64,000 bases of DNA from DATFVA01 sp963774455 (GCA_963774455.1 CAVZFD010000005.1:868001-932000); one strand, 5' to 3'. Shown: positions 34,701 to 43,926, counted from the stretch's first letter. Translations and numbers: made by a program. Notes: generated by a model from the sequence alone, not told the origin.

Positions 34701-35822
34701 ATGTCAGGACAATTAGGCATTATCGGTTACGATTATCTTGAATTTTATGTTGGTTCCGCCAAAATGTGGGCCTACTGGCATGCAAAAGCAATGGGATTTC
34801 AGTTAAAAGGTTACATGGGTCCGGAAACAGGTGTAAAGGACCGTGTATCTTATTACATGGTTAAAAACAAACTTCAGTTCGTGCTTACATCTTTTGTCAA
34901 ACCAACCAATTTTGATGTAGCCAATTTTATTCATCAGCATGGTGACGGCGTTAAACGCTGGTCGCTGAAGGTAAAAGACGTTAAGAAAGCATTTGATACA
35001 GCTGTTGAGAACGGGGGAATTCCTGTGAGGCCACCAAAGAAAATGAGCGATGATAACGGGTATGTTGAGGAAGCTGCGATAAAACTTTATGACGATGCAG
35101 AAATAGTCTTTATCAACAGGGATAATTACAAAGGCATCTTCAAACCGGGTTACGCAGAACCAAGGCTGAAAATTGAAGTGGAAGCTAAGGAGACAGGGCT
35201 GCTGGAGGTAGATCATATTGTAGGAAATGTGAGAACGAACGAAATGAACCTCTGGGAAAATTACATGAATAAGACTCTGAACTTTGAGACTTTCATAGAA
35301 TTCGGAGCAGGCGACATTTCCACACAGTATTCGGCACTTCTATCCAAAGTTGTAAGATCTAAGGACGGAGCTCCTGTAAAGAACCCGTTAAACGAACCTT
35401 TTGAAGGTTTGAAAAAATCACAGATTGAAGAATATATAGACGAGTATGTAGGCTCGGGGATTCAACATATAGCAGTATCTACAGATAATATTCTCACAAC
35501 CATTGATAATATGCGGAAGAACGGTGTGGAGTTTTTAACTGTACCCGAAAGCTACTACGATATTCTTAAAGAGAAAAAGTTGAGCTATATCGAGGAAGAT
35601 ATTGAAGATCTGCGGAAATACGGAATACTATGCGATACCGAAGGCAAAGGATACCTGCTCCAGCTGTTTACGAAACCGATAGGCGACAGGCCTACCTTCT
35701 TCTACGAAATTATACAGAGAAAGCAGGGTGCGGAAGGATTCGGCCAGGGCAATTTCCAGGCCTTGTTTGAATCTATTGAAAGAGATCAGCAGGCAAGAGG
35801 AAACTTTGACAGGGAAGTGTAA
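34701..35822 (+). CDS. hppD: 4-hydroxyphenylpyruvate dioxygenase
   Basis: Fe(II) enzyme of 373 residues converting 4-hydroxyphenylpyruvate to homogentisate with O2. Iron ligands are His172 in EVDHIVGNV, His256 in IQHIAVS and Glu336 in FFYEIIQRK, all present. LLQLFTKPIGDRPTFFYE is the typical C-terminal block. A ribosome site (caggagaag) precedes ATG. It opens the tyrosine-degradation operon; the 48-base gap to hmgA has no terminator. Oxygen dependence implies at least microaerobic life. Confidence 0.95.
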   Translation: MSGQLGIIGYDYLEFYVGSAKMWAYWHAKAMGFQLKGYMGPETGVKDRVSYYMVKNKLQFVLTSFVKPTNFDVANFIHQHGDGVKRWSLKVKDVKKAFDTAVENGGIPVRPPKKMSDDNGYVEEAAIKLYDDAEIVFINRDNYKGIFKPGYAEPRLKIEVEAKETGLLEVDHIVGNVRTNEMNLWENYMNKTLNFETFIEFGAGDISTQYSALLSKVVRSKDGAPVKNPLNEPFEGLKKSQIEEYIDEYVGSGIQHIAVSTDNILTTIDNMRKNGVEFLTVPESYYDILKEKKLSYIEEDIEDLRKYGILCDTEGKGYLLQLFTKPIGDRPTFFYEIIQRKQGAEGFGQGNFQALFESIERDQQARGNFDREV

Positions 35823-35870
35823 CTATTTTTAAATTAAAATATTTATCAGTAATTAAGACGGAGGTCAGAA

Positions 35871-37034
35871 GTGCCATACTATGTTAGAGTAGGAAAGGTT
35901 CCTCCTAAAAGGCATATAACCTTTTATAAACCCGATGGGAAGTCGCTTTACCGTGAAGAGCTCTTCAGTACCATGGGCTTTTCAGGGATATACTCAAATA
36001 AGTACCATCTGTACATGCCTCCCCAGGTTGAATCTATCCGGGAGATTGAGAAAAATAGTACGAATGAATGGAACGATGCTCCTCTTCAGTATTATCATTT
36101 TTTTACCGATGCAAAAAAGACACAGGGAAATTTTCTTACTGCCAGGAACGTGTTCCTGAAGAATGAACACTGTACGATTTCAACTGCGCATGTTTCTGAG
36201 GATACAGGCATCTTTTACAGGAACAGCTACAAACATGAACTCCTTTTTGTCCATTACGGGGAAGGTGAATTCCTCTCTGAATACGGGAAGATAGCTTTTG
36301 AACAGTGGGATTATATTGTTGTTCCGAAGGGAACTACATACCAGATGAACTTCAAAAACTTTGATAATGTGAAGCTGTTTGTGGTTGAATCGGATACCCC
36401 GTTTGACATCCCGGCTCATTTCAGGAATGAATACGGACAGCTGAAGGAAGATGCCCCGTATTATGAACGGGATTTCAGAGCCCCTGAATTTATGGAGCCT
36501 GTTGATAAGCAGGGTAAGTTTCCATTAATACTAAAGGTATCGGACAGGACATTTGAATACCATCTTCCACATCATCCTTTCGATGTTGTCGGCTGGGACG
36601 GCTACCTGTACCCTTATGCATTTAATATTAAGGAATATGCACCGAAAGTAGGGAAGATACATTTGCCTCCTCCGATACACCTGATGTTCACAACTCAGCA
36701 TTTTGTTGTCTGTAACTTTGTGCCGCGGCTGTTTGATTTTCACCCACAGTCAATCCCGGCTCCATATTATCATTCAAATGTGGACAGCGATGAAGTTCTG
36801 TATTATGTTTACGGCGACTTTATGTCGCGCACAGGCGTTAAAGAGGGTTCGATCACGCTTCATCCCATGGGTATACCCCATGGTCCGCAGCCCGGAAAAA
36901 CCGAAGCTTCGATCGGCAAAAAAGAAACTGATGAATATGCCATTATGATTGATACCTTTACGCCTCTAAAAGTCACTAGAAACGTAAAGGAAACGATGGT
37001 AGAGGATTATCATCATTCCTGGTTGGAAAAATAA
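35871..37034 (+). CDS. hmgA: Homogentisate 1,2-dioxygenase
   Basis: Fe(II) ring-cleavage dioxygenase of 387 residues making maleylacetoacetate. The N-terminus PYYVRVGKVPPKRH is typical of the bacterial type. Iron ligands fall in YYHSNVDSDEVLYY (His301 with acidic residues at 307-308) and HPMGIPHGPQPG (His337). Start is GTG at 35871 after ggaggtcagaa. The following 111 bases are AT-rich, with ggttaaa repeats and no clear terminator, so the operon probably continues. Confidence 0.93.
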   Translation: MPYYVRVGKVPPKRHITFYKPDGKSLYREELFSTMGFSGIYSNKYHLYMPPQVESIREIEKNSTNEWNDAPLQYYHFFTDAKKTQGNFLTARNVFLKNEHCTISTAHVSEDTGIFYRNSYKHELLFVHYGEGEFLSEYGKIAFEQWDYIVVPKGTTYQMNFKNFDNVKLFVVESDTPFDIPAHFRNEYGQLKEDAPYYERDFRAPEFMEPVDKQGKFPLILKVSDRTFEYHLPHHPFDVVGWDGYLYPYAFNIKEYAPKVGKIHLPPPIHLMFTTQHFVVCNFVPRLFDFHPQSIPAPYYHSNVDSDEVLYYVYGDFMSRTGVKEGSITLHPMGIPHGPQPGKTEASIGKKETDEYAIMIDTFTPLKVTRNVKETMVEDYHHSWLEK

Positions 37035-37145
37035 ATTGTTAAATTTGGTTAAATGGTTAAACTGTTTAATGGTTTTAGTGAATATAGATTCGGGGGTATA
37101 AGGTATCATAACAAATAACAAGATTATAAAAATTGTTCAAGTAAG

Positions 37146-38276
37146 ATGATTAAAATTCCGGAACATATTCAAAAACTTCAGCCGTATAAAGCCGGCAAAC
37201 CAATTGAAGAACTGGCAAGGGAGAAGGGGATCCAAAAGATAGTTAAACTTGCCTCAAACGAAAATCCCCTGGGACCCTCACCCAAAGCTGTTGAGGAGAT
37301 GATAAAACATATAAATGAAATTCACCGTTATACCAATCCGTCAGCGTATAAACTGGTAAATGCCATCGCTGAAAAATACAATAAACGTCCCGGCCAGATT
37401 GTAACGGGCAGCGGATCGGATTCCCTGCTGCAGTATCTTATAACGGCGTTCAGCGACGATGATGATGAATTGTTAACTTCCGCAGGTACATTTATCGGCT
37501 GGTATGTTAATGCAAATAAGTATGGAAGGAAATCGAAACTTGTATCGCTGAAAAACTATCATATAGATCTTGATAGAATTGCAGGCGAAATAAATAGTAA
37601 AACAAAGATAATATACCTTGCAAATCCCAATAACCCTACGGGGACGATGTTTACACGCAGGGAATTTGAGAACTTTATGAAAAAAGTTCCTGAATCTATC
37701 CTAGTTGTACTGGATGAAGCATACACAGTTTATGCTGAGTCAAATCCTGAGTATCCCAATGGCCTGTCATACGATCTGGATAACCTGCTGGTACTAAGAA
37801 CTCTGTCCAAGGCATACGGACTTGCAGGTATAAGGATAGGCTTTGCATTCGGAAAGGAATATCTTATCAAAGAGATGTATAAAGTTAAACTTCCTTTTGA
37901 ACCGAATGAACTTGCTCAGGACGCAGCGATAGCAGCCATAAAGGATGATGCTTTTCTCAGGGCAACTGTTGAATTAAATACCGAATCCCTTCAGATGATG
38001 AAGAAGAAGTTTGACGAGATCGGAATAGAGTATGTGCCAACATCGGGTAATTTCTTCCTTATTCTTTTTCCGGATGAAGAATTCACTGCAGATTTTAATA
38101 ATGAGTGCCTGAACAGGGGGTTAATCCTCAGGCATGTAAATACATTCGGAATTCCGAATGGAATAAGAATTAACTCGGGAACCATTGAAGAAACGGGGTT
38201 TGCCCTGGAAGTACTGGAAGAAGTTTTCCACCAGATGGAAGCAAAGTACGGACACCGGGCCGTGAACAAGGCCTAA
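37146..38276 (+). CDS. Class I/II aminotransferase (HisC-like), probable aromatic aminotransferase
   Basis: PLP aminotransferase of 376 residues. PLP Lys222 is in TLSKAYGLAGIRIGFAFG; NPNNPTG (160-166) and VVLDEAYTVYA (Asp190) bind the cofactor. By sequence it belongs to the histidinol-phosphate aminotransferase family, which often also acts on tyrosine or phenylalanine. The position between hmgA and the fumarylacetoacetase gene makes tyrosine transamination, supplying 4-hydroxyphenylpyruvate for HppD, the likely function. A role in histidine synthesis cannot be ruled out; no his genes are nearby. Confidence 0.82.
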   Translation: MIKIPEHIQKLQPYKAGKPIEELAREKGIQKIVKLASNENPLGPSPKAVEEMIKHINEIHRYTNPSAYKLVNAIAEKYNKRPGQIVTGSGSDSLLQYLITAFSDDDDELLTSAGTFIGWYVNANKYGRKSKLVSLKNYHIDLDRIAGEINSKTKIIYLANPNNPTGTMFTRREFENFMKKVPESILVVLDEAYTVYAESNPEYPNGLSYDLDNLLVLRTLSKAYGLAGIRIGFAFGKEYLIKEMYKVKLPFEPNELAQDAAIAAIKDDAFLRATVELNTESLQMMKKKFDEIGIEYVPTSGNFFLILFPDEEFTADFNNECLNRGLILRHVNTFGIPNGIRINSGTIEETGFALEVLEEVFHQMEAKYGHRAVNKA

Positions 38277-38317
38277 TAAATCTGTCATATTAACTAGAGG
38301 AGTTAGAAGGTTATTCT

Positions 38318-39334
38318 ATGAAATTTGTCAGCTTTCTGCATAATAATAATGAACGACTAGGATTATTCAACGACAATAAAGTTTATGATCTTAAGAAATC
38401 AGCAGTCAAAATTAACATCAACCTGCCTGATAATATGCTTGAATTTCTCTGGGGGGGTGCAAAGAATATGGAACTCGCCCGGAAAGTCAGCGAGTCAGTT
38501 AACAGCGGGAATATTGAAGAATACCTGGATGCAAAAGTGACTAATTTCCTTGCTCCTGTTCCTCATCCTACTTCATGTCGTGATGCATATGCGTTCCGCC
38601 AGCACGTAGCAACTGCAAGAAGAAACAGGGGAGTAGAAATGATATCTGAATTTGATCAGTTCCCTGTATTCTACTTTACCAACCATAATTCAATTGTTGG
38701 AGAAGGAATTGTACAGGTTGAGAAAGACCACCTGGAAAAGCTCGATTTCGAGCTGGAGGCTGCTATAGTGCTCAACAGGCAGGGAACAAATATCGACGTT
38801 AAGGATGCCGATTCCTATATAGCAGGGTATATGGTTATGAATGATCTCTCAGCCCGAAGACTTCAGATGGAGGAAATGAAGCTTAACCTGGGTCCTATGA
38901 AGGGAAAAGATTTTGCCACGGCAATAGGCCCCTGGCTGGTGACCCCTGATGAACTGTACTCATATCAGAGCTCTACTCTGCAGGGACAAAAATTTGACCT
39001 TAAGATGAAGGCCTTCCATAACGGGAAACAGGTTTCTGAAGGATCAATGAGAGATATGGACTGGACGTTCGCCGAGATTATTGAGAGAGCATCGTACGGT
39101 GTAACCTTATATCCAGGGGATGTAATCGGATCAGGAACTGTCGGTACCGGCTGTTATCTTGAATTGAACGGCACATGGGCTCTTGAGGCAAAAGAGAAAG
39201 GTGAAGAATTTACCCCGGTCTGGTTAAAAGAGGGAGACACCATTACTTGTGAAATCGAGGGACTAGGAAGACTGGAAAATAAAATCGCTAAGAAATCAGA
39301 TTATTCCATCCTGGCAAAAAAGAAAAAAGTATAA
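38318..39334 (+). CDS. Fumarylacetoacetase family hydrolase
   Basis: FAH-family hydrolase of 338 residues, expected to split fumarylacetoacetate to fumarate and acetoacetate. Catalytic-region motifs: DAYAFRQHVATARRNRG, FYFTNHNSIVG (metal and substrate region), DFELEAAIVLN with the acidic metal ligands, GYMVMNDLSARRLQ, KGKDFATAIGPWLVTPDEL and GDVIGSGTVGTGCYLE. A ribosome site, agaggagttagaagg, precedes ATG. It overlaps the flavin reductase start by one base (taatg). Short plant-type FAHD paralogs act on other acylpyruvates, but the operon context fixes the likely substrate. Confidence 0.88.
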   Translation: MKFVSFLHNNNERLGLFNDNKVYDLKKSAVKININLPDNMLEFLWGGAKNMELARKVSESVNSGNIEEYLDAKVTNFLAPVPHPTSCRDAYAFRQHVATARRNRGVEMISEFDQFPVFYFTNHNSIVGEGIVQVEKDHLEKLDFELEAAIVLNRQGTNIDVKDADSYIAGYMVMNDLSARRLQMEEMKLNLGPMKGKDFATAIGPWLVTPDELYSYQSSTLQGQKFDLKMKAFHNGKQVSEGSMRDMDWTFAEIIERASYGVTLYPGDVIGSGTVGTGCYLELNGTWALEAKEKGEEFTPVWLKEGDTITCEIEGLGRLENKIAKKSDYSILAKKKKV

Positions 39335-40311
39335 TGTTCCATATTGAACCTAAAGACGTTACTGTTCCTGAAGTACACAGGCTGCTGCTGGGTGGTATAG
39401 GACCGAGACCCATAGCACTTGTTTCCACTCTCTCAAAAGACGGAGTTCCAAATCTTACACCATTCTCTTTCTTCAATGTTTTCGGTGCAAATCCCCCGAT
39501 AATAGCCTTCTCCCCCTCGCGCAGAGGAAGGGATGCTACGCTTAAAGACACATATTACAACCTGATGGATAGTGGTGAATGCGTGGTTCAATCGGTAACC
39601 TATCCTATGGTAGAACAGATTAGCCTGGCATCTACTGAATATGATCCCAAAATAAATGAATTTGAAAAGAGCGGACTTACTCCCGTTGATTCCGACCTGG
39701 TCAAGCCGAAGCGTGTAAAGGAATCTCCATTCCAGATGGAGTGCAGGCTCAGGGAAATGAGAAGTTTCGGAGAGGGAGGAGCCTCAGCAAATATGGCTAT
39801 ATGTGAGGTAATAAAATTTCACGTTGCAGAAGATATATTCAGGGATGGATTTATTCACCCTGATCTTATTGACCTTGCTGCGAGGATGTCAGCAAATTTT
39901 TACTGCCGCGCGAGTGGTAATTCGATATTTGAGGTTGAGAAGCCGACTCTTAAATTAGGGATAGGTTATGATCAGCTGCCTGATTTCATAAAAAATTCTG
40001 ATATATATTCAGGCAACAACCTTGGGAAATTCGGACTTATAGAACAAATCCCCACCGAAAAAGAAGTCGATGAATTTATCAAACAAGTCGAACAAAAAGA
40101 AATTCAATCCTTTGAGCCAACCCTCGAAGCTTTTTACAGGTATCAGCGGCACAACGATATTGAGAAGATGCTGAAGGCATCCATTGAGCTGAAGAAATCA
40201 GGATATCAAAAGTTTAAGATGCTGTTTGAACTTACGGCTAAGTGTGCGCTTGAATTAAATGATATTCGATTTGCATGGAAAACATCTCTCTACGCCGGAA
40301 GAAAAGTATAA
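39334..40311 (+). CDS. Flavin reductase-like protein with C-terminal extension
   Basis: Flavin-reductase-family (FMN-binding split barrel) protein of 325 residues. The N-terminal 200 residues carry the barrel: GGIGPRPIALVSTLSKDG, NLTPFSFFNVFGANPPII, and VQSVTYPMVEQISLAS. About 120 further residues, charged and helical (EKEVDEFIKQVEQKEIQSFEP and on), are unusual for the family. It overlaps the fumarylacetoacetase gene by one base, so it is part of the tyrosine operon. It may supply reduced flavin to an oxygenase, but which one is not clear. Confidence 0.82.
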   Translation: MFHIEPKDVTVPEVHRLLLGGIGPRPIALVSTLSKDGVPNLTPFSFFNVFGANPPIIAFSPSRRGRDATLKDTYYNLMDSGECVVQSVTYPMVEQISLASTEYDPKINEFEKSGLTPVDSDLVKPKRVKESPFQMECRLREMRSFGEGGASANMAICEVIKFHVAEDIFRDGFIHPDLIDLAARMSANFYCRASGNSIFEVEKPTLKLGIGYDQLPDFIKNSDIYSGNNLGKFGLIEQIPTEKEVDEFIKQVEQKEIQSFEPTLEAFYRYQRHNDIEKMLKASIELKKSGYQKFKMLFELTAKCALELNDIRFAWKTSLYAGRKV

Positions 40312-40326
40312 TAACCGGAGAATATA

Positions 40327-42297
40327 TTGGAAGGACCTCTATGGATACCGTCTGAAGAAAGAGTTTCACGATCAAATCTGACCTCCTTTACACGTTACGT
40401 TGAAGCACTCCTTAACAAAAAGATATCCTCCTATAAGGAACTGTATGACTGGTCGGTCTCCGACCTCGATGAATTCTGGAAGTCCATATGGATTATTTCG
40501 GGAATAATTCATTCCAAACCTTATAAGTCCGTTTTATCCGGTAAAGGCATGTTTGGTGCAAAATGGTTTGAGGGAGCAGAACTAAACTTTGCAGAAAACA
40601 TGCTTCGTTACAGGGATGAACATACAGCCATTATCAGTGCGAGAGAAAATTCTCCCACTTTCAGAATGACCTATGCCGAACTTTATAAAGCTGTGGCGTC
40701 CGTAGCCGCTTCACTGAAGGAAATGGGAGTGAAAAAGGGTGACAGGGTTGCCGGATTCGTTAACAATATACCTGAATCTGTCATAGCAATGCTTGCATCA
40801 GCGAGTCTGGGAGCAATGTGGTCATCGTGCTCCCCTGATTTTGGACATAAAGGTGTACTTGACAGGTTTGGTCAGATCCAGCCCAAAATTCTTTTTGCCA
40901 TAGAAAGCTATTTTTATAATGGTAAGCTGATCCCATGCAGTGATAAAATAGAAGCAATACGCAAGAACATACCTTCTATTGAAAAGGTAGTGCTCATTAA
41001 AAGATTCAATGATTTTAAGGGAAATATATCTTCAGATAAATTACCCGGTGAAGTTTTCAACTCTTTCTATTTTAATGATTTATTATCAAATACTTCAGAC
41101 AAAATAGAATTTGAACAAGTTCCATTTGATCACCCGGTATACATTATGTATTCTTCAGGAACTACAGGAATTCCTAAATGTATTGTACATGGGGGCGGAG
41201 GGACTTTGCTCCAGCATTTCAAGGAATTATCATTGCATACCGACCTGAAGAGGGAGGATGTTATTATATTTTATACAACCTGCGGATGGATGATGTGGAA
41301 CTGGCTGGTGAGTTCATTGAATATGGGAGCAGGGGTATATTTATATGACGGTAGTCCTGTTGCTCCCGATATTAATGTCTTATGGAAAAAGATTGAGGAA
41401 GACCGGATATCAATTTTCGGTACAAGTCCCAAGTACCTTACCATGATCCAGAAATCAGGACTAATACCAAAAGATAAATTTGATTTATCATCACTAAAAG
41501 CTGTTCTTTCAACAGGGTCGCCATTATCTGTGGAAAATTTTAACTGGGTATATGATAATGTAAAAAGCGACCTGCAATTATCTTCTATTTCTGGTGGAAC
41601 AGATATTATATCATGTTTTATGCTTGGAAATCCCAACCTTGCAGTATATGCCGGCGAGATACAATGTAAAGGTCTGGGAATGAAAGTGGAAGCTTTTAAG
41701 GATAGGGGAGAATCTGTAATAGAAGAGAAAGGCGAACTTGTTTGCACGAAACCATTTCCTTCAATGCCGGTTTATTTCTGGAATGATCCTGATGGAATCA
41801 AGTACAAGTCAGCCTATTTTAATCACTACCCAGACGTATGGAGACATGGAGATTATATTAAGATTACCGACAACGGAGGCATTGTCGTTTACGGCAGATC
41901 AGATGCTACGCTTAATCCTGGGGGAGTAAGGATAGGTACTGCTGAAATATACAGGATTGTGGAAGCTTTAGAGGAAGTTACCGACAGCCTTGTTATTGGT
42001 CAGAACTGGAAGAATGATGTCAGGATAATACTCTTTGTGGTCCTTAAGAAAGGTACTGTGTTAAATGATAAACTTATCGAAAAAATAAAGAGTACAATCA
42101 GAAAGAGTGCGACACCCCGTCACGTGCCTGCTAAGGTAATACAAGTGATGGATGTTCCGAGAACGATCAGCGGAAAGAAAGTCGAACTTGCCGTCACACG
42201 AATCATTCACAAAGAAAATGTAGATAACCGTGATGCCTTGGTTAATCCCGATTCATTGGAACAATTTAAAAAATTCGCAGCGTCATTATTGGAATAG
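40327..42297 (+). CDS. Acetoacetyl-CoA synthetase
   Basis: Acyl-adenylate-forming ligase of 656 residues that activates acetoacetate to acetoacetyl-CoA. It has the ACS-type N-terminus (GKGMFGAKWFEGAELNFAEN), the ATP loop YIMYSSGTTGIPKCIVHG, CGWMMWNWLVSSL, VVYGRSDATLNPGGVRIGTA and the C-terminal catalytic Lys in RTISGKKVELAV. It matches AacS rather than acetyl-CoA synthetase because of its length and the FAEN/WFEG start. Start is TTG at 40327, 16 bases after the flavin reductase. It uses the acetoacetate released by fumarylacetoacetase, completing the pathway to CoA esters. Confidence 0.9.
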   Translation: MEGPLWIPSEERVSRSNLTSFTRYVEALLNKKISSYKELYDWSVSDLDEFWKSIWIISGIIHSKPYKSVLSGKGMFGAKWFEGAELNFAENMLRYRDEHTAIISARENSPTFRMTYAELYKAVASVAASLKEMGVKKGDRVAGFVNNIPESVIAMLASASLGAMWSSCSPDFGHKGVLDRFGQIQPKILFAIESYFYNGKLIPCSDKIEAIRKNIPSIEKVVLIKRFNDFKGNISSDKLPGEVFNSFYFNDLLSNTSDKIEFEQVPFDHPVYIMYSSGTTGIPKCIVHGGGGTLLQHFKELSLHTDLKREDVIIFYTTCGWMMWNWLVSSLNMGAGVYLYDGSPVAPDINVLWKKIEEDRISIFGTSPKYLTMIQKSGLIPKDKFDLSSLKAVLSTGSPLSVENFNWVYDNVKSDLQLSSISGGTDIISCFMLGNPNLAVYAGEIQCKGLGMKVEAFKDRGESVIEEKGELVCTKPFPSMPVYFWNDPDGIKYKSAYFNHYPDVWRHGDYIKITDNGGIVVYGRSDATLNPGGVRIGTAEIYRIVEALEEVTDSLVIGQNWKNDVRIILFVVLKKGTVLNDKLIEKIKSTIRKSATPRHVPAKVIQVMDVPRTISGKKVELAVTRIIHKENVDNRDALVNPDSLEQFKKFAASLLE

Positions 42298-42298
42298 A

Positions 42299-43102
42299 TC
42301 AGATATACAAGGCACTGCCGAAATCCCTTCTGTGTTTTATAGTAACCTCGTTTTCTTCACCAAGGTACTTGAAGATAGCAATGCAGGCCTTCCTTGCACC
42401 GTCGTCATCCAGACTCCGGTCGATTTTTATCACCTCAATGAATTTCTCCAGTGCAGCATCAAAATTCTTACTTTTCAATTCTTCAATTGCCGACTTATAT
42501 TCTTCAGCAGCATCGCTGCCGTTTATACCGTTCAACGAGAACAAATGTGAAATAGTTTTTATAGAATCAATAAGCTCAGAATTTTCTAAATCATTTTCTG
42601 ATTCTGCTGCAAGTTTTTCAGCGGTCTTATAATCATTGAATAGTATCGACCTCGCCAGCAATACTTTTACAGACGTATTATCCGGTTCCTTTTCTGCAAG
42701 TTTTTTCAGTAGTGAAGTTGCTTTCTCATCTTCGCCCTTATTAATCAGCTCTCTGGCTTCCTCAATTTCACCCGCACTTTTAGCCGGGATAGCTTTACTA
42801 ATCCACTGCTCAACAGCCTGCTCAGGCAGAGCACCTGTAAATTCATCCGCAACTTCGCCATTGATAAATAATTTAACGTTAGGTATACCTCTTATTCCAT
42901 ATGCTGCCGCAATTTCCTGGTTCTCATCTGTATTAACTTTTACCAGGTCAAACCTGTCCTTATACTTAATTGCGAGCTTTTCAAGCACAGGACCAAGAAC
43001 CCGGCAGGGACCGCACCACTCAGCCCAGAAATCAACAAGTACAGGAATAACTTTACTTCGTTCAAGAATATCTTTGTTAAAATCTTTCATTTCATAATTC
43101 AT
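42299..43102 (-). CDS. Thioredoxin-TPR protein, CnoX/YbbN-like
   Basis: Cytoplasmic redox protein of 267 residues. The thioredoxin domain has active-site WCGPC (Cys30, Cys33) and the cis-Pro loop GIRGIPNVKLF. The C-terminal 150 residues hold TPR-like repeats (INKGEDEKATSLLKKLAEKE, KNFDAALEKFIEVIKIDRS). This layout is that of CnoX/YbbN, a chaperedoxin that guards GroEL substrates from oxidation. Finding groES close by on the same strand fits that role. Ribosome site ccggagtttactg before ATG. A hairpin separates it from groES, so it has its own promoter or partial read-through. It converges on aacS with one base between. Confidence 0.85.
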   Translation of the reverse strand: MNYEMKDFNKDILERSKVIPVLVDFWAEWCGPCRVLGPVLEKLAIKYKDRFDLVKVNTDENQEIAAAYGIRGIPNVKLFINGEVADEFTGALPEQAVEQWISKAIPAKSAGEIEEARELINKGEDEKATSLLKKLAEKEPDNTSVKVLLARSILFNDYKTAEKLAAESENDLENSELIDSIKTISHLFSLNGINGSDAAEEYKSAIEELKSKNFDAALEKFIEVIKIDRSLDDDGARKACIAIFKYLGEENEVTIKHRRDFGSALYI

Positions 43103-43140
43103 CAGTAAACTCCGGTATTTTAGAAAATTATATAGTATTT

Positions 43141-43210
43141 AAAATAAAAATGAGTCTGCTTAAAAGAAATCATGATTTTCAAAAATCATATATCTCATGA
43201 AGCGGACTCA
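43141..43210 (-). terminator. Minus-strand terminator after groES
   Basis: An outer 11-bp stem (tgagtctgctt at 43151-43161 with aagcggactca at 43200-43210, one G.T pair) encloses an inner perfect hairpin (atgatttt / aaaatcat). On the minus strand the stem is followed by tttttattttaaa. It lies 33 bases past the groES stop and should end the grx-groES transcript. Confidence 0.75.
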
Positions 43211-43242
43211 CAGGAAACGATACATCAGATAATATTATTGTA

Positions 43243-43515
43243 TCAGTCCTCAATTACAGCAAGGATATCTGCCCGCTGGATCAGTTTTAATTCTTTGCCG
43301 TTCATTTCAACTTCATCGCCGCCGTATTTAGTGAATAACACTTTATTACCTTCTTTAATCTTCTCCCTGAGATCTTCATCAGTCCCGACAGCAATGACTA
43401 TACCCATCCTGGGTTTTTCCTTAGCTGTATCCGGTATAATAAGGCCGGAAGCAGTTTTTTCTTCAGCCTGGAGAGGCTCAAGCAATATGCGGTCATCAAT
43501 TGGTTTTATCGTCAT
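43243..43515 (-). CDS. groES: Co-chaperonin GroES
   Basis: GroES/Cpn10 of 90 residues. The signature KPIDDRILLEPLQAEEKTASGLIIPDTAKEKP contains the mobile loop that binds GroEL (GLIIPDTA); VLFTKYGGDEVEMNGKEL and the end ADILAVIED are also typical. No groEL gene is next to it, although the two normally form one operon. It lies 7 bases after the glutaredoxin-like gene. It could serve a GroEL encoded elsewhere, or be a second GroES copy. Confidence 0.94.
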   Translation of the reverse strand: MTIKPIDDRILLEPLQAEEKTASGLIIPDTAKEKPRMGIVIAVGTDEDLREKIKEGNKVLFTKYGGDEVEMNGKELKLIQRADILAVIED

Positions 43516-43522
43516 TTTTTCC

Positions 43523-43771
43523 TCAGTTTTTTAAATTTAACATCTGCATTATACGTGGTTTATCAAACCCCACGATGGGTTTATTGTTAATTAAAATTAC
43601 AGGGACTCCCATCTGTCCCGTTTTTCTCTGCATATCCCTTGCTGCGTTTTGATCCCTGGAAACATCTACATCGGTGAAGCGGATATTTTTTTCCCTGAAA
43701 TAACGTTTCGCAGCGTTGCAGAAACTGCAGGTTGGGGTTGAGAATATTACTACTTTTGGTTGTGATGTCAT
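43523..43771 (-). CDS. Glutaredoxin-like / NrdH-type redox protein
   Basis: Small thioredoxin-fold protein of 82 residues with active-site CSFC (Cys15, Cys18) in FSTPTCSFCNAAKRYF, the cis-Pro motif GVPVILIN and the glycine loop IVGFDKPRI. The TPTC-x-x-C form matches the short glutaredoxins that are common in anaerobes and often reduced by thioredoxin reductase rather than glutathione. It is the first gene of the grx-groES pair, with a hairpin upstream separating it from the sulfur module. Partner unknown. Confidence 0.85.
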   Translation of the reverse strand: MTSQPKVVIFSTPTCSFCNAAKRYFREKNIRFTDVDVSRDQNAARDMQRKTGQMGVPVILINNKPIVGFDKPRIMQMLNLKN

Positions 43772-43854
43772 TTTACAATAAATTTTTATTATTACTGGAA
43801 ATATGATTCACAGGATTCAGGTTGGATTCAGAACCAGGGAATTTTTCCGGAAAG

Positions 43855-43898
43855 ATAAAAAACCCGGCAGTGATGGAAATTAATTCCCTATGCCGGGT
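43855..43898 (-). terminator. Minus-strand terminator at the end of the sulfur module
   Basis: Eight-base stem acccggca (43862-43869) / tgccgggt (43891-43898) with a 21-base AT-rich loop. On the minus strand it is followed by a T-run (ttttttatc). It lies about 29 bases after the YeeE-rhodanese stop. Confidence 0.8.
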
Positions 43899-43926
43899 CT
43901 AAACGTGAAAAAGTGAAAATCAAAAT

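Noticed and set aside
41271..41747. 158-codon minus-strand frame
   Set aside because: Antisense of acetoacetyl-CoA synthetase with no independent signals.
42636..43097. Long serine-rich open frame of 153 codons on the plus strand
   Set aside because: It lies opposite the thioredoxin-TPR gene and its composition is the antisense of Glu/Lys-rich coding sequence.
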